From contig NZ_AP022561.1 of assembly GCF_010726245.1 (NCBI RefSeq), positions 4,712,001-4,776,000 of the forward strand: a stretch of 64,000 nt of DNA, read 5' to 3'. This DNA is from Mycolicibacterium aichiense (GTDB taxonomy: Bacteria; Actinomycetota; Actinomycetes; Mycobacteriales; Mycobacteriaceae). Below, one piece after another: positions 1 through 9,361 of the stretch. Made by a program: the position numbers and the translations under genes. A model generated the notes under the pieces. That model made no database searches. It was not told the DNA's origin and saw only the letters and a list, made by a program, of their open reading frames with translations. The first letter of the stretch is position 1; every line of letters starts with the position of its first letter.

Positions 1-989
1 TTGACGTCGTACTGGTCGCTCCAGAAGTAGGGCACCACGATCACCGATGGGGCCTCCTGCCCCAGCATCGACGGCACGATGACCCGGGCCTGCTCGGCCA
101 CATTGCTCCAATGTTCAACGCGGGCTTGATGTCCGGTGGCGTCGCGCCAGGATGCGACATCGCCGAGTGCCCACACGCCGGGGGCGCTGGTGCGGCCCGC
201 CTCGTCGCACACCACCCCGTTGTCGACGGCCACACCGCTGCCCTCCAGCCAGTCGGTGGCCGGCCGCGACCCGATGCCGACCACCACGAGGTCGGCGGGC
301 AGCTCGCTGCCGTCGGACAACACTACGGTCGTCACGTGGCCGTTCTCGCCGCGCACCTCAGCCACGCCGATGCCGGTGCGCACGTCGACGCCCTCGGCGC
401 GGTGCAGGCGGGTGACCAGGTTGCCGACCTGCTCGCCGAGCACCGAGGCCAGCGGAGCCGGCTGCGGCTCGACCAGGGCCACCTCGACACCGAGTTTGCG
501 CAGGCTTGCCGCGACCTCGCAGCCGATGAAGCCGGCACCGATGATCACCGCCTGCCGGGCCGACGCGGCGTGGGCGCGCAGCGCCAGCGCCTCGTCGAGC
601 GAGCGCAGAACGCGGATGCCCTCCAGGTCGGGGAACGACGGGATGCGCTTGGGTACCAGGCCGGTGGCGATGACCAGCTCGTCGTATCCCAGCACCGAGC
701 CGTCGGCAAGGGTCACGGTGCGGGCGCCGGTGTCCAGCGACGTGACAGCGCTACCCAGCCGCAGGGTGATGTCGTTCTCGGAATAGAACTCGGCGGGCTT
801 GAGCGCGACATCGTCGAGGTCGGCGTGCAGCACGTCCTTCGACAGCGGCGGGCGGTCATACGGCAGATGCACCTCGTCGCTGACGATGGTGACCGGGCCG
901 GTGTACTCCGACTTGCGCAACTGCTCGGCGGTGCGGGTGGCGGCCAGGCCGCCGCCGACGATCAGGATGCCGTTTTCGCTCGTGCTCAC
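1..989 (-). CDS. NAD(P)H-dependent ferredoxin/rubredoxin reductase, partial (3' end outside window)
   Basis: FAD-dependent class I ferredoxin reductase that would pass electrons from NAD(P)H to a ferredoxin, for example for a cytochrome P450 or dioxygenase. About 329 residues are visible. The GTG start at 989 begins VSTSENGILIV and leads straight into the FAD-binding GGGLAA motif (residues 12-17). The family signature LPYDRPPLSK is at 42-51, the NAD-binding GAGFIG motif is near 151-156, and a late VWALGDVA FAD motif is present. The C-terminal reductase domain lies off the left edge. It is divergent from nothing nearby; the next gene, an Lrp regulator, lies upstream on the same strand. The physiological partner ferredoxin is not in the window, so the electron acceptor is unknown. 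Confidence 0.9.
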   Translation of the reverse strand, partial: MSTSENGILIVGGGLAATRTAEQLRKSEYTGPVTIVSDEVHLPYDRPPLSKDVLHADLDDVALKPAEFYSENDITLRLGSAVTSLDTGARTVTLADGSVLGYDELVIATGLVPKRIPSFPDLEGIRVLRSLDEALALRAHAASARQAVIIGAGFIGCEVAASLRKLGVEVALVEPQPAPLASVLGEQVGNLVTRLHRAEGVDVRTGIGVAEVRGENGHVTTVVLSDGSELPADLVVVGIGSRPATDWLEGSGVAVDNGVVCDEAGRTSAPGVWALGDVASWRDATGHQARVEHWSNVAEQARVIVPSMLGQEAPSVIVVPYFWSDQYDV

Positions 990-1048
990 GTGGTGTTCTT
1001 ACACGATCGCCGTCGCCACGTGCGCGCCAGCCTGCACCTACCGACCAG

Positions 1049-1495
1049 TTAGGCGGGCGACCGGTCAATCAGGTTGGACAGCACCACGATGCTCTCGCTG
1101 CGTTCGATGTCGGCGCTCGACCTGATGCGTTCCAGCGCTGCCTCCAGGTGTCTCATATCGCGAGCCAGCACATGCAGGATGGCATCCGACGTTCCGGTCA
1201 CGGTGGCGGCGCTGATGATCTCGGGAATGTCAATCCAGGCCGCGCGCAATCGATCTGGCGCGATCGTGCCGTGACAGTAGACCTGCACGTACGCCTCGGT
1301 GTTCCAGCCGACAGCGCTGCGGTCGATCACCGTGGTGAACCCGCGGATCACCCCGGCGTCGAGCATCCGGTCGACTCTGCGCTTCACCGCCGGAGCAGAC
1401 AGGTTCACCCGTTCCCCGATCTCGGCGAAGGTCGCGCGGGCATGCTCGGCGAGCTCGGCCAGGATCCGCTCATCGGTGTCGTCCAGCCGGTCCAT
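1049..1495 (-). CDS. Lrp/AsnC family transcriptional regulator
   Basis: A 148-residue DNA-binding regulator of amino acid metabolism. Residues 4-60 form the AsnC helix-turn-helix (DDTDERILAEL, then the recognition region SAPAVKRRVDRM). Residues from about 70 onward form the ligand-sensing RAM domain, with the expected AYVQVYC and VTGTSDAILHV strands. The ATG at 1495 has a GAAAGGG ribosome site just upstream. The gene is divergent from the arginine hydrolase/rocD/rocE chain, the same arrangement as M. tuberculosis Rv2324 with Rv2323c-Rv2319c, so it very likely controls that chain. The 124-bp divergent region carries repeated CGCAAT boxes that are the obvious candidate operator. The ligand (arginine, ornithine or another amino acid) cannot be read from sequence. 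Confidence 0.93.
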   Translation of the reverse strand: MDRLDDTDERILAELAEHARATFAEIGERVNLSAPAVKRRVDRMLDAGVIRGFTTVIDRSAVGWNTEAYVQVYCHGTIAPDRLRAAWIDIPEIISAATVTGTSDAILHVLARDMRHLEAALERIRSSADIERSESIVVLSNLIDRSPA

Positions 1496-1528
1496 TCAGC
1501 AGCCCTTTCGCACGGCACACAACAGATC

Positions 1529-1594
1529 ACCGCAATGTTAGCGGTGACGCAATAGATCATTCATGGACACGCAATAGTTATCGATTGATTGCGT
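1529..1594. promoter_or_regulatory. Repeated CGCAAT boxes, candidate Lrp/AsnC operator
   Basis: Three direct copies of CGCAAT occur at 1531-1536, 1548-1553 and 1570-1575. An inverted copy, ATTGCG, is at 1588-1593. The last three extend to ACGCAAT or ATTGCGT. Spacings of 17 to 22 bp place them on roughly similar faces of the helix, which suits an oligomeric Lrp-family protein. The inverted box overlaps the -35 element of the rightward promoter. Assignment to the neighbouring regulator is inference from position. Confidence 0.6.
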
Positions 1595-1620
1595 CAAACT
1601 GCACTTCTATGGTTGATTCA
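1585..1620 (+). promoter_or_regulatory. Promoter of the arginine hydrolase-rocD-rocE chain, probably leaderless
   Basis: TTGATT (1585-1590), a 17-bp spacer, and TATGGT (1608-1613, fitting the mycobacterial TANNNT -10) are seen directly. A start site about 7 bp downstream would fall on the A of the ATG at 1620. No Shine-Dalgarno sequence precedes that ATG, as expected for a leaderless mRNA, which is common in mycobacteria. Confidence 0.6.
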
Positions 1621-2465
1621 TGACGATATCCCCCGATGTCGCCGTCGGGTCGACGAGGACACCGCGCAGCCAGCGACTCCGCCACTACGCCATGACCCCA
1701 CCGACGTACTTCACCGTCGAGTACGCGATCAACCCGTGGATGGACACCAGCACGCCCGTCGACGGTGAGTTGGCACTCGCCCAGTGGCAACACCTGCGTG
1801 ACACGTATCGCCGGCTCGGCCACACCGTCGACCTCGTCGAGCCGGTACCGGGCCTGCCGGACATGGTGTACGCCGCCAACGCCGGACTGATCATCAACGG
1901 AACCGCGATCGTCGCCCGGTTCAAGCATGCGGAGCGGCACGGCGAATCGGTGGCATATGCCGCCTGGATGGACCAACTCGGGCATGATCCGGTAGCGACC
2001 CGCCACGTCAACGAGGGCCAAGGCGACCTGCTGGTCGTCGGATCAATGATTCTGGCAGGCACCGGTTTTCGCACCCATCTGAACGCACACGCCGAGGTGA
2101 GCACCCTCACCGGCATGCCGGTGATCTCGCTGGAGCTCGTCGATCCGCGGTTCTATCACCTCGATACCGCGTTGACGGTGCTCGACGACACCACGATCGC
2201 CTACTACCCATCGGCGTTCACCGACGACGCCCGAACCCAGCTGCGCCGCCTATTCCCCGATGCCATCGAAGTGGCGAGCGCCGATGCCTACGTGCTGGGC
2301 CTCAACGCGGTGTCCGACGGCAAGCACGTGGTACATCCCGCGCAGGCCACCGGCTTCGCCGAGCAGCTCCACCGGGCCGGCTTCCACCCGATCGGTGTCG
2401 ACCTCTCCGAGCTGCTCAAGGGCGGCGGCTCAGTGAAATGCTGCACGTTGGAGGTGTTTTCATGA
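1620..2465 (+). CDS. ddaH: Amidinotransferase-fold arginine hydrolase (named dimethylargininase in mycobacteria; arginine dihydrolase-like)
   Basis: A 281-residue guanidino-group hydrolase with catalytic His180 (FYHLDT) and Cys274 (GGSVKCCTL). M. tuberculosis Rv2323c, at the same position, is annotated dimethylargininase, which releases citrulline. However, YAINPWMD (35-42), YAANAGL with Asn87 (84-90) and RFKHAERHGE (100-109) match what I recall of the cyanobacterial arginine dihydrolase ArgZ. ArgZ makes ornithine from arginine, and its key Asn71 aligns with Asn87; DDAH and arginine deiminase usually have Asp there. Making ornithine would fit the next gene, rocD, which it overlaps by ATGA. 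The first 24 residues may be an extension, with Met25 an alternative start, but the promoter position favours 1620. Family assignment is firm; the exact substrate and product are open. Confidence 0.9.
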   Translation: MTISPDVAVGSTRTPRSQRLRHYAMTPPTYFTVEYAINPWMDTSTPVDGELALAQWQHLRDTYRRLGHTVDLVEPVPGLPDMVYAANAGLIINGTAIVARFKHAERHGESVAYAAWMDQLGHDPVATRHVNEGQGDLLVVGSMILAGTGFRTHLNAHAEVSTLTGMPVISLELVDPRFYHLDTALTVLDDTTIAYYPSAFTDDARTQLRRLFPDAIEVASADAYVLGLNAVSDGKHVVHPAQATGFAEQLHRAGFHPIGVDLSELLKGGGSVKCCTLEVFS

Positions 2466-3700
2466 CCATGGCTGACACCGTCACCGGCGCAACCGCCGCG
2501 GCAATCGCACTGGACAACGCCTATGCCGCGCACAACTATTCGCCGCTTCCGGTGGTGGCCTCCCATGCCTGCGGCGCGTGGATCACCGATGTCGAGGGCC
2601 GCCGCTACCTGGACTGCCTTGCGGCGTATTCGGCGGTGAACTTCGGCCACCACAACGACGAGATCGTCACCGCCGCCCACCGCCAGCTCGACGCCGTGAC
2701 ATTGGTGAGCCGGGCTTTCCACTCCGATCAGCTCGGCCCGTTCTGTGCCGCCCTGGCCGGGCTCTGCGGCAAGGACATGGTGCTGCCGATGAACAGCGGC
2801 GCCGAGGCAGTGGAAAGTGGCCTCAAGATCGCCCGAAAGTGGGGCGCCGACGTCAAGGGTGTCCCAGCCGGGATGGCGAATATCGTTGTCGCCGAGAACA
2901 ACTTCCACGGACGAACGATCAGCATCGTCAGCTTCTCCTCTGATGACACCGCGCGTGGCGGCTTCGGCCCGTTCACCCCCGGCTTCCGGTCGGTGCCGTT
3001 CGGGGACGCCGACGCCGTCGCAGCCGCGATCGACGAGAACACGGTCGCCGTACTCATCGAGCCCATTCAGGGCGAGGCCGGGATCATCGTGCCGCCCGAC
3101 GACTACCTGCCCCGGCTGCGCGCAGTGTGCACCCAGCGCAACGTGCTGCTGATCGCCGACGAGATCCAGTCCGGCCTGGCCCGCACCGGCCATACGTTCG
3201 CCTGCGACCACTGGGGTGTGGTGCCCGACGTCTATCTGCTCGGCAAGGCACTCGGCGGCGGCGTGGTCCCACTCTCGGCGGTGGTGGCCGACCGCGACAT
3301 CCTCGGGGTTCTTCATCCCGGCGAGCACGGGTCGACGTTCGGCGGCAATCCGCTGGCCGCGGCGATCGGTTCCACCGTTGTCGGCATCCTGCGGCGCGGC
3401 GAATTCCAGGCCCGCTCAGCCGAACTCGGCCTCCATCTGCACGCCCGATTGCGGTCGCTGATCGGCCACGGGGTGCTCGCGGTCCGCGGTATGGGACTGT
3501 GGGCCGGCGTGGACATCGACGAGCGACTCGGTACCGGCAAGCAGCTCAGCCTCGCCCTCGCCGAGCGCGGAGTGCTGGTCAAGGACACTCATGGGTCGAC
3601 GTTGCGGTTCGCTCCCCCGCTGGTGATCACCGCCGAGGAGATCGATTGGGCGGTTGGGCAGTTCGCAAGTGTGCTGGCGCAGGCGGGTGCACACTCGTAA
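2462..3700 (+). CDS. rocD: Ornithine aminotransferase
   Basis: A 412-residue PLP-dependent class III aminotransferase converting ornithine and 2-oxoglutarate to glutamate-5-semialdehyde and glutamate. Visible landmarks are the pyridine-ring region MNSGAEAVESGLK, the Asp of LIADEIQSG that contacts PLP, and the Schiff-base lysine in LLGKALGGG. The ATG at 2462 overlaps the upstream stop (ATGA) and follows GGAGGTG. An in-frame ATG at 2438 lies inside the upstream gene and is less likely. In M. tuberculosis H37Rv the equivalent is split into rocD1 and rocD2; here the frame is continuous and of full family length. Together with the preceding hydrolase and the following permease it forms an arginine-to-glutamate catabolic route. 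Confidence 0.97.
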   Translation: MTMADTVTGATAAAIALDNAYAAHNYSPLPVVASHACGAWITDVEGRRYLDCLAAYSAVNFGHHNDEIVTAAHRQLDAVTLVSRAFHSDQLGPFCAALAGLCGKDMVLPMNSGAEAVESGLKIARKWGADVKGVPAGMANIVVAENNFHGRTISIVSFSSDDTARGGFGPFTPGFRSVPFGDADAVAAAIDENTVAVLIEPIQGEAGIIVPPDDYLPRLRAVCTQRNVLLIADEIQSGLARTGHTFACDHWGVVPDVYLLGKALGGGVVPLSAVVADRDILGVLHPGEHGSTFGGNPLAAAIGSTVVGILRRGEFQARSAELGLHLHARLRSLIGHGVLAVRGMGLWAGVDIDERLGTGKQLSLALAERGVLVKDTHGSTLRFAPPLVITAEEIDWAVGQFASVLAQAGAHS

Positions 3701-3734
3701 CGAGTAGTTCAGTTCGGTGACCCCAGGAGGCACT

Positions 3735-5231
3735 ATGACCGCACCGCCGCTGAGCCTCTCCCAGCAACTGTTCCGTCGCCGCCCCGTCGCCGGTGCTCCG
3801 GTCGCACACGGTGCCTCCGACCATCTGAAGAGAAGTATCGGCACCTTCCAGTTGACGCTCTTCGGTGTCGGCGCAACCGTGGGCACCGGCATCTTCTTCG
3901 TGCTGTCCGCGGCGGTGCCGGAAGCCGGTCCGGCGGTGTTGGTCTCGTTTCTGCTGGCCGCGGTCGCGGCCGGGCTGTCGGCGATCTGCTACGCAGAGAT
4001 GGCGTCGTCGGTGCCGGTCTCGGGCTCGACCTACTCGTATGCCTATACGACGATGGGCGAAGTCGTCGCCATGGGCGTGGCAGCGTGTCTGCTTCTCGAA
4101 TACGGCGTATCCATCTCGGCCGTCGCCGTCGGGTGGAGCGGTTATCTGAACAAGTTGTTGCAGAACCTGTTCGGGTGGCAGCTGCCGCAGTCCTTGAGTG
4201 CCGCCCCGTGGGACTCCGCCCCCGGCATCGTCAATCTGCCCGCAGTCCTGCTGATCCTGATGTGCATGGCCCTGCTGATCCGTGGTGCAAGCGAGTCGGC
4301 GTTCGTCAACACCGTGATGGTCTTGATCAAGCTCAGCGTGCTGGGGATGTTCATCGTCATCGCGCTGACCGCGTTCAACGCCGATCACTTCCACGGCTTC
4401 TGGGACAAGGGCGTTCCCGGCATCACCACCGCCGCGAGCATGATCTTCTTCTCGTTCATCGGTCTCGACGCGGTATCGACCGCCGGCGACGAAGTAAAGA
4501 ATCCGCAGAAGACCATGCCCCGGGCCATCATCGCGGCCCTCCTCGTGGTCACCACCTTCTACATCCTGGTCGCGTTCGCCGGCCTGGGCACGCAGGACGC
4601 CGCGGACTTCGGATCGGACGAACAAGCCGAAGCGGGGCTGTCGGTGATCCTGGAGAACATCACCGGCAGCACCTGGGCCAGCACAGTTCTGGCAGCCGGC
4701 GCGGTGGTCTCCATCTTCTCGGTGACGCTGGTCGTGATGTACGGGCAGACGCGCATTCTGTTCGCGATGGGCCGAGACGGGCTGCTGCCGTCGATGTTCG
4801 CAAAGGTCAACCCGCGCAGCATGACTCCGGTGGGAAACACGGTCATCGTCGCCGCAGTCACCGGCATCCTGGCCGGCTTCATTCCGCTGAACTGGCTACT
4901 CGACGCGGTGTCGATCGGCACGTTGGTCGCGTTCATCACGGTGTCGGCCGGTGTGATGATCCTGCGGGTGCGCCAACCCGACCTCGAGCGGCCGTTCAAA
5001 GTCCCGGGCTACCCCGTGACACCCGTTCTGTCGATCCTGGCCTGCGCCGCGGTGCTCTACGGCCTGCGCTGGCAGACGTGGTTGGTCTTCGGTGGCTGCG
5101 TCGCTCTGGTATTGCTTTTCTATCTGTTCTGGGGACGGCGCCACAGCGCGTTGAACGCCGCGGGCCCCGACGGTTCCCTTCCGACGGCGGTGCCCGGCGG
5201 CGACGACGTGATGATCAAGGACGAGCCGTGA
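3735..5231 (+). CDS. rocE: APC-family cationic amino acid permease
   Basis: A 498-residue integral membrane transporter of the amino acid-polyamine-cation superfamily, probably importing arginine or ornithine. The N-terminal signature VGATVGTGIFFVLS opens the first membrane segment, followed by about eleven more hydrophobic segments and a short polar tail. The ATG at 3735 is preceded at 4 bp by a perfect AGGAGG (3725-3730). An in-frame GTG at 3717 lies upstream of that site and is rejected. The gene follows rocD by 34 bp and its stop overlaps the next start (GTGA). This matches Rv2320c (rocE) in order and neighbours. Substrate is inferred from context. Confidence 0.93.
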   Translation: MTAPPLSLSQQLFRRRPVAGAPVAHGASDHLKRSIGTFQLTLFGVGATVGTGIFFVLSAAVPEAGPAVLVSFLLAAVAAGLSAICYAEMASSVPVSGSTYSYAYTTMGEVVAMGVAACLLLEYGVSISAVAVGWSGYLNKLLQNLFGWQLPQSLSAAPWDSAPGIVNLPAVLLILMCMALLIRGASESAFVNTVMVLIKLSVLGMFIVIALTAFNADHFHGFWDKGVPGITTAASMIFFSFIGLDAVSTAGDEVKNPQKTMPRAIIAALLVVTTFYILVAFAGLGTQDAADFGSDEQAEAGLSVILENITGSTWASTVLAAGAVVSIFSVTLVVMYGQTRILFAMGRDGLLPSMFAKVNPRSMTPVGNTVIVAAVTGILAGFIPLNWLLDAVSIGTLVAFITVSAGVMILRVRQPDLERPFKVPGYPVTPVLSILACAAVLYGLRWQTWLVFGGCVALVLLFYLFWGRRHSALNAAGPDGSLPTAVPGGDDVMIKDEP

Positions 5232-6109
5232 CCGTCGCCGTCGGCTACCTCTCAGGAAAGAGCGGTCGCTCGCCGCTGTATCTGGCGGTCGAAGCCGCCC
5301 GGACCCTGCAGACGTCGCTGACCGTGGTGACTGTCGTGCCGCGACCCTGGATGACCCCGTCGCTCGGCCGCATCGACGCCGAATATGCCCAGTACGCCGA
5401 ACAATTGGCAACGAACTCCGCAGCGCAGGCCCGGGACTGTATCGACGCGATCGCCGATGGGCTCGACGTCAGATATCACAAGGTGTCGCACCGCTCGGTG
5501 TCCGGCGGCCTCCTCGAAGCGATCTCCGAGCTCAAAGCGGAGGTACTGATCCTCGGCTCGGCCGCCGACGGCAAGCTCGGGCAGGTGGTGATCGGCTCGA
5601 CCGCCGACCGCCTGCTGCACTCCTCGCCGGTGCCGATGGCGATCAGCCCGCGCGGCTATCGCGGTTCGAAGGCCGGCGGCCTGACCCGGATCACGGCCGC
5701 CTACCCGGGAACGGCCGACACACTGCATGTCGTGCAGCGTGTCGCCGAACTCGGCCGACGGCTCAACGTGCCCATGCGGGTGATCACGTTCGCGGTTCGG
5801 GGCCGAACGATGTACCCGCCGGAAGTCGGCTTGAGCGCCGAGGACTCGATCCTGGAGCAGTTGGCCGGTTACGCACGAGAGGCATTGGCGCAGTTGAAGA
5901 CCGACGGCATAGTCGGACCGGACGTCAAGGTCGAGGTGGCCACCGGCAACGGCTGGGACGATGCTCTGGACGCCGTCGATTGGCAAGACGGTGACCTGCT
6001 GGCGATCGGCACATCGCCCGTCGGCGGAATCGCGCGGGTGTTCCTGGGCTCACGGGGCTCGAAGATCCTGCGGCACAGCCCCGTTCCGGTGCTGGTACTA
6101 CCGGGCTGA
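5228..6109 (+). CDS. Universal stress protein, tandem-domain
   Basis: A 293-residue cytoplasmic protein with two USP (UspA) domains, about residues 1-140 and 150-293. Each ends in the family pattern: GSTADRLLHSSPVPMAI in the first, and GSRGSKILRHSPVPVLVL in the second, where the Gly-rich loop contacts ATP in ATP-binding members. The GTG at 5228 overlaps the permease stop as GTGA, so the two are translationally coupled; the longer open frame upstream is only the antisense-like shadow of rocE. Positional equivalent of Rv2319c. The role is probably a stress or nucleotide-sensing accessory to the transporter, but the sequence does not show which. Confidence 0.93.
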   Translation: MTVAVGYLSGKSGRSPLYLAVEAARTLQTSLTVVTVVPRPWMTPSLGRIDAEYAQYAEQLATNSAAQARDCIDAIADGLDVRYHKVSHRSVSGGLLEAISELKAEVLILGSAADGKLGQVVIGSTADRLLHSSPVPMAISPRGYRGSKAGGLTRITAAYPGTADTLHVVQRVAELGRRLNVPMRVITFAVRGRTMYPPEVGLSAEDSILEQLAGYAREALAQLKTDGIVGPDVKVEVATGNGWDDALDAVDWQDGDLLAIGTSPVGGIARVFLGSRGSKILRHSPVPVLVLPG

Positions 6110-6112
6110 CCG

Positions 6113-6982
<870 letters not shown>

Positions 6983-7104
6983 TCAGCCCAGGCCAGGCTA
7001 GCAAGAGGACTGGAACGTGTTCTAAATACTTCCCGGCCAGTGGTCGCAAATGTGACGTCGTGTCTGCCCATGACCCACTCGGGTAGTGCAGCAACTGACC
7101 CGGC

Positions 7105-8355
7105 TCAGTAGACGACCGGGTCGCGGACGATCGGGCAGGTCATGCAGTGACCGCCGCCTCGTCCGCGACCCAGTTCGGCACCGACGATCGTGATGACTTC
7201 GACCCCGGCCTTGCGCAGCAGCGAGTTGGTGTGGGTGTTCCGGTCGTAGGCGAACACCACGCCCGGCTCGACGGCCACCAGGTTGTTGCCGCTGTCCCAC
7301 TGTTGTCGCTCGGAGTCATAGGCGGTGCCACCGGTCTCGACCACCCGCAGCGCCCCGAGCCCCAAGGCGTTCGCGACCACCTCCACGAACGGTTTGGTCT
7401 CTTCGATGACGTCCAGACCGGGCGCCGAATCACTGGGCAGCAGCGTGAAAGTCTGGATGTTGTCGACGATTTCGGGATAGATGGTCACGACATCGCGATC
7501 GGCGAAGGTGAACACCGTGTCGAGGTGCATCGCGGCGCGCAACTTGGGCATTCCCGCCAGGACGATCCGGTCAGCCGCGCCGCGCTCGAACAACGTCGCC
7601 GCCACTTGGGTGATCGCCTGCCGTGAGGTCCGTTCGCTCATCCCGATCAACACCACGCCGTTGCCGGGCACCAACACGTCGCCACCCTCGATAGTGGCCA
7701 TCCCCCATGACTTTTCGGGATCACCCCACCACACGGTCGATCCGGTGAAGTCGGGATGGAACTCGTAGACGGCCTTCATCAGCAGCGTTTCGTCATGCCG
7801 GGCCGGCCAGAACAGCGGGTTGAGTGTCACACCGGAATAGATCCAGCACGTGGTGTCGCGGGTGTACAACGTGTTGGGCAGCGGCGGCATCAGATACTCG
7901 GTGATTCCCGCGTGCTCGCGGGCCAGGGCACGGTAGCCCCGGCCGAGGTCGACGGGTAGGTCACGGGTCGACAGCCCGCCGATCAGGAACTCGACGAGCC
8001 GACTGGCGGGCAACTCGTCGAGGAACGATCTGGTGTCCTCGACCAGCCCCATGCCGACCTCGTTGGCGACGATCTTGCGGTCGAGAAGCCAGGTGCGGGC
8101 GTCCGGGATCGCCATCGTTTCGGTGAGCAGGTCGTGCAGTTCGACCACCGCCACACCGCGGTCCCGCATCTTGTCCATGAAGTCGAAGTGATCCCGGCGG
8201 GCGTTCTGCACCCACAGCACGTCGTCGAACAGCAGGTCGTCGCAATTGGTGGGCGTCAGCCGTTCGTGGGCAAGACCGGGTGAACAGACCAGCACTTTGC
8301 GCAGCGTTCCCACCTCGGAATGCACGCCGTACGACGCGGATGCAGACGTCACCAC
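7105..8355 (-). CDS. arcA: Arginine deiminase
   Basis: A 416-residue enzyme hydrolysing arginine to citrulline and ammonia. The N-terminal [17 protein letters not shown], internal YTRDTTCWI (Asp binding the guanidinium), MHLDTVFTF (catalytic His region) and C-terminal [10 protein letters not shown] with the nucleophilic Cys are all present. Length agrees with the family (about 400). The start is one of two adjacent GTG codons (8355 or 8352), just after GAAGGGAA. No ornithine carbamoyltransferase or carbamate kinase gene is nearby, so a complete energy-yielding deiminase pathway is not encoded here. It lies close to a second arginine-degrading system (1620-5231), though on the other strand and separated by the SDR gene. 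Confidence 0.96.
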   Translation of the reverse strand: MVTSASASYGVHSEVGTLRKVLVCSPGLAHERLTPTNCDDLLFDDVLWVQNARRDHFDFMDKMRDRGVAVVELHDLLTETMAIPDARTWLLDRKIVANEVGMGLVEDTRSFLDELPASRLVEFLIGGLSTRDLPVDLGRGYRALAREHAGITEYLMPPLPNTLYTRDTTCWIYSGVTLNPLFWPARHDETLLMKAVYEFHPDFTGSTVWWGDPEKSWGMATIEGGDVLVPGNGVVLIGMSERTSRQAITQVAATLFERGAADRIVLAGMPKLRAAMHLDTVFTFADRDVVTIYPEIVDNIQTFTLLPSDSAPGLDVIEETKPFVEVVANALGLGALRVVETGGTAYDSERQQWDSGNNLVAVEPGVVFAYDRNTHTNSLLRKAGVEVITIVGAELGRGRGGGHCMTCPIVRDPVVY

Positions 8356-8407
8356 ACCAGTTCCCTTCTCCTAGAGTGCGATTGCACGCGTCGGTCGAGG
8401 CCGGCGG

Positions 8408-9256
8408 CTAGAGGTCGGCCAGGATCTGCTGTCGCTTCGCGGTGTATTCGGCCTCGGTGATCGCGCCGGTCGCTCTCAGCGTCTCGAGCTCTTGAAGACG
8501 TTGCGCGGTGGACACTTCCGGCATCGTCGGCGGCAGGTATGGCGGGGTGGCAGGTTGCGCAGCCTGCGGCGGGGCGGTGGCTGCCGGCTGCCCGGCGGCG
8601 GCCCGCCGAACGACTGCCATCACCTGCTGGCGCACCGCAGGATTGGACCGGATGTCGATGGTGCCATTCATCGGCACGCCGTTGGCACGCAGGATCTGCA
8701 TGATCTCCATGAGCGGGCCGGCCTGCCCGCGCAGGTCGTAGGTCTTGTTGTCCTCGGCGAGCGTGAACTGCGCAGGGACCACACCGGCGATCAAAGCGCT
8801 GGCGTTCCAGTCGATTTCGTACTTCTGCGTGCCCGGCTCGACGAGCGCGACCAGCTTGTGGGCATTGAGGATCTGCATGCGGGTGGGACTCGACGCCATC
8901 GTTTCCTGACTGTCGAAACCCTGATAACCGGGCACCTCGAAGTGGAGATTCACCTTGATCATCTGTTGGTCGTTGACGAACCACGAGGTATCCGAGATGC
9001 CGGTGACCTGCGCCAGCACCAGAACACCGCGCTGGTTCAGCTCTTCATGCTTGGCGGCCAACTTCATCCCGGAGTTGGTCAACCACAGGGCGGCGAGCAC
9101 GTCGCCCGCCGTGATCAACAGCCCGACCCAGAACATCCACCCGATGTACGGCCGCGCGAACGGTCCGAGAGCGAAGTAGACGATCAGGAAGATCGGACCG
9201 ACGAGGCCGCCGAACAGCAGCACGGTCAATTGCGCTTTGAGATACCGCCCGAACAT
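8408..9256 (-). CDS. Membrane protein with C-terminal SHOCT domain
   Basis: A 282-residue protein of unknown function. Two hydrophobic segments occur near the N terminus (TVLLFGGLVGPIFLIVYFAL and IGWMFWVGLLITAGDVLAAL), then a soluble region of about 140 residues, a Pro/Ala-rich linker, and a 30-residue SHOCT motif at the end (LQELETLRATGAITEAEY). SHOCT motifs are short oligomerising tails found on many unrelated proteins. ATG at 9256 is chosen because AAGGGG lies 8 bp upstream; the upstream in-frame GTG at 9265 overlaps that site. The soluble region resembles no enzyme I know. A role in envelope biology is only a guess. Confidence 0.85.
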   Translation of the reverse strand: MFGRYLKAQLTVLLFGGLVGPIFLIVYFALGPFARPYIGWMFWVGLLITAGDVLAALWLTNSGMKLAAKHEELNQRGVLVLAQVTGISDTSWFVNDQQMIKVNLHFEVPGYQGFDSQETMASSPTRMQILNAHKLVALVEPGTQKYEIDWNASALIAGVVPAQFTLAEDNKTYDLRGQAGPLMEIMQILRANGVPMNGTIDIRSNPAVRQQVMAVVRRAAAGQPAATAPPQAAQPATPPYLPPTMPEVSTAQRLQELETLRATGAITEAEYTAKRQQILADL

Positions 9257-9361
9257 TTGGCACACCCCTTCTCGGCCAGCAATGTCGCGATCAGACTAAC
9301 TCCACCAAAGTCGCTTGGGACCACTTGTTGCAGTCTGTGACGGTGCTGCTGACGGCCCTGT

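Noticed and set aside
111..1052. Open frame on the plus strand opposite the ferredoxin reductase
   Set aside because: Translation is His/Asp/Gly-rich without motifs, while the minus strand gives clear FAD and NAD motifs.
4085..5227. N-terminal extension of the universal stress protein across rocE
   Set aside because: The extra 380 residues are Arg/Gly/His-rich shadow translation of rocE. The GTGA overlap at 5228 and the family start fit the shorter protein.
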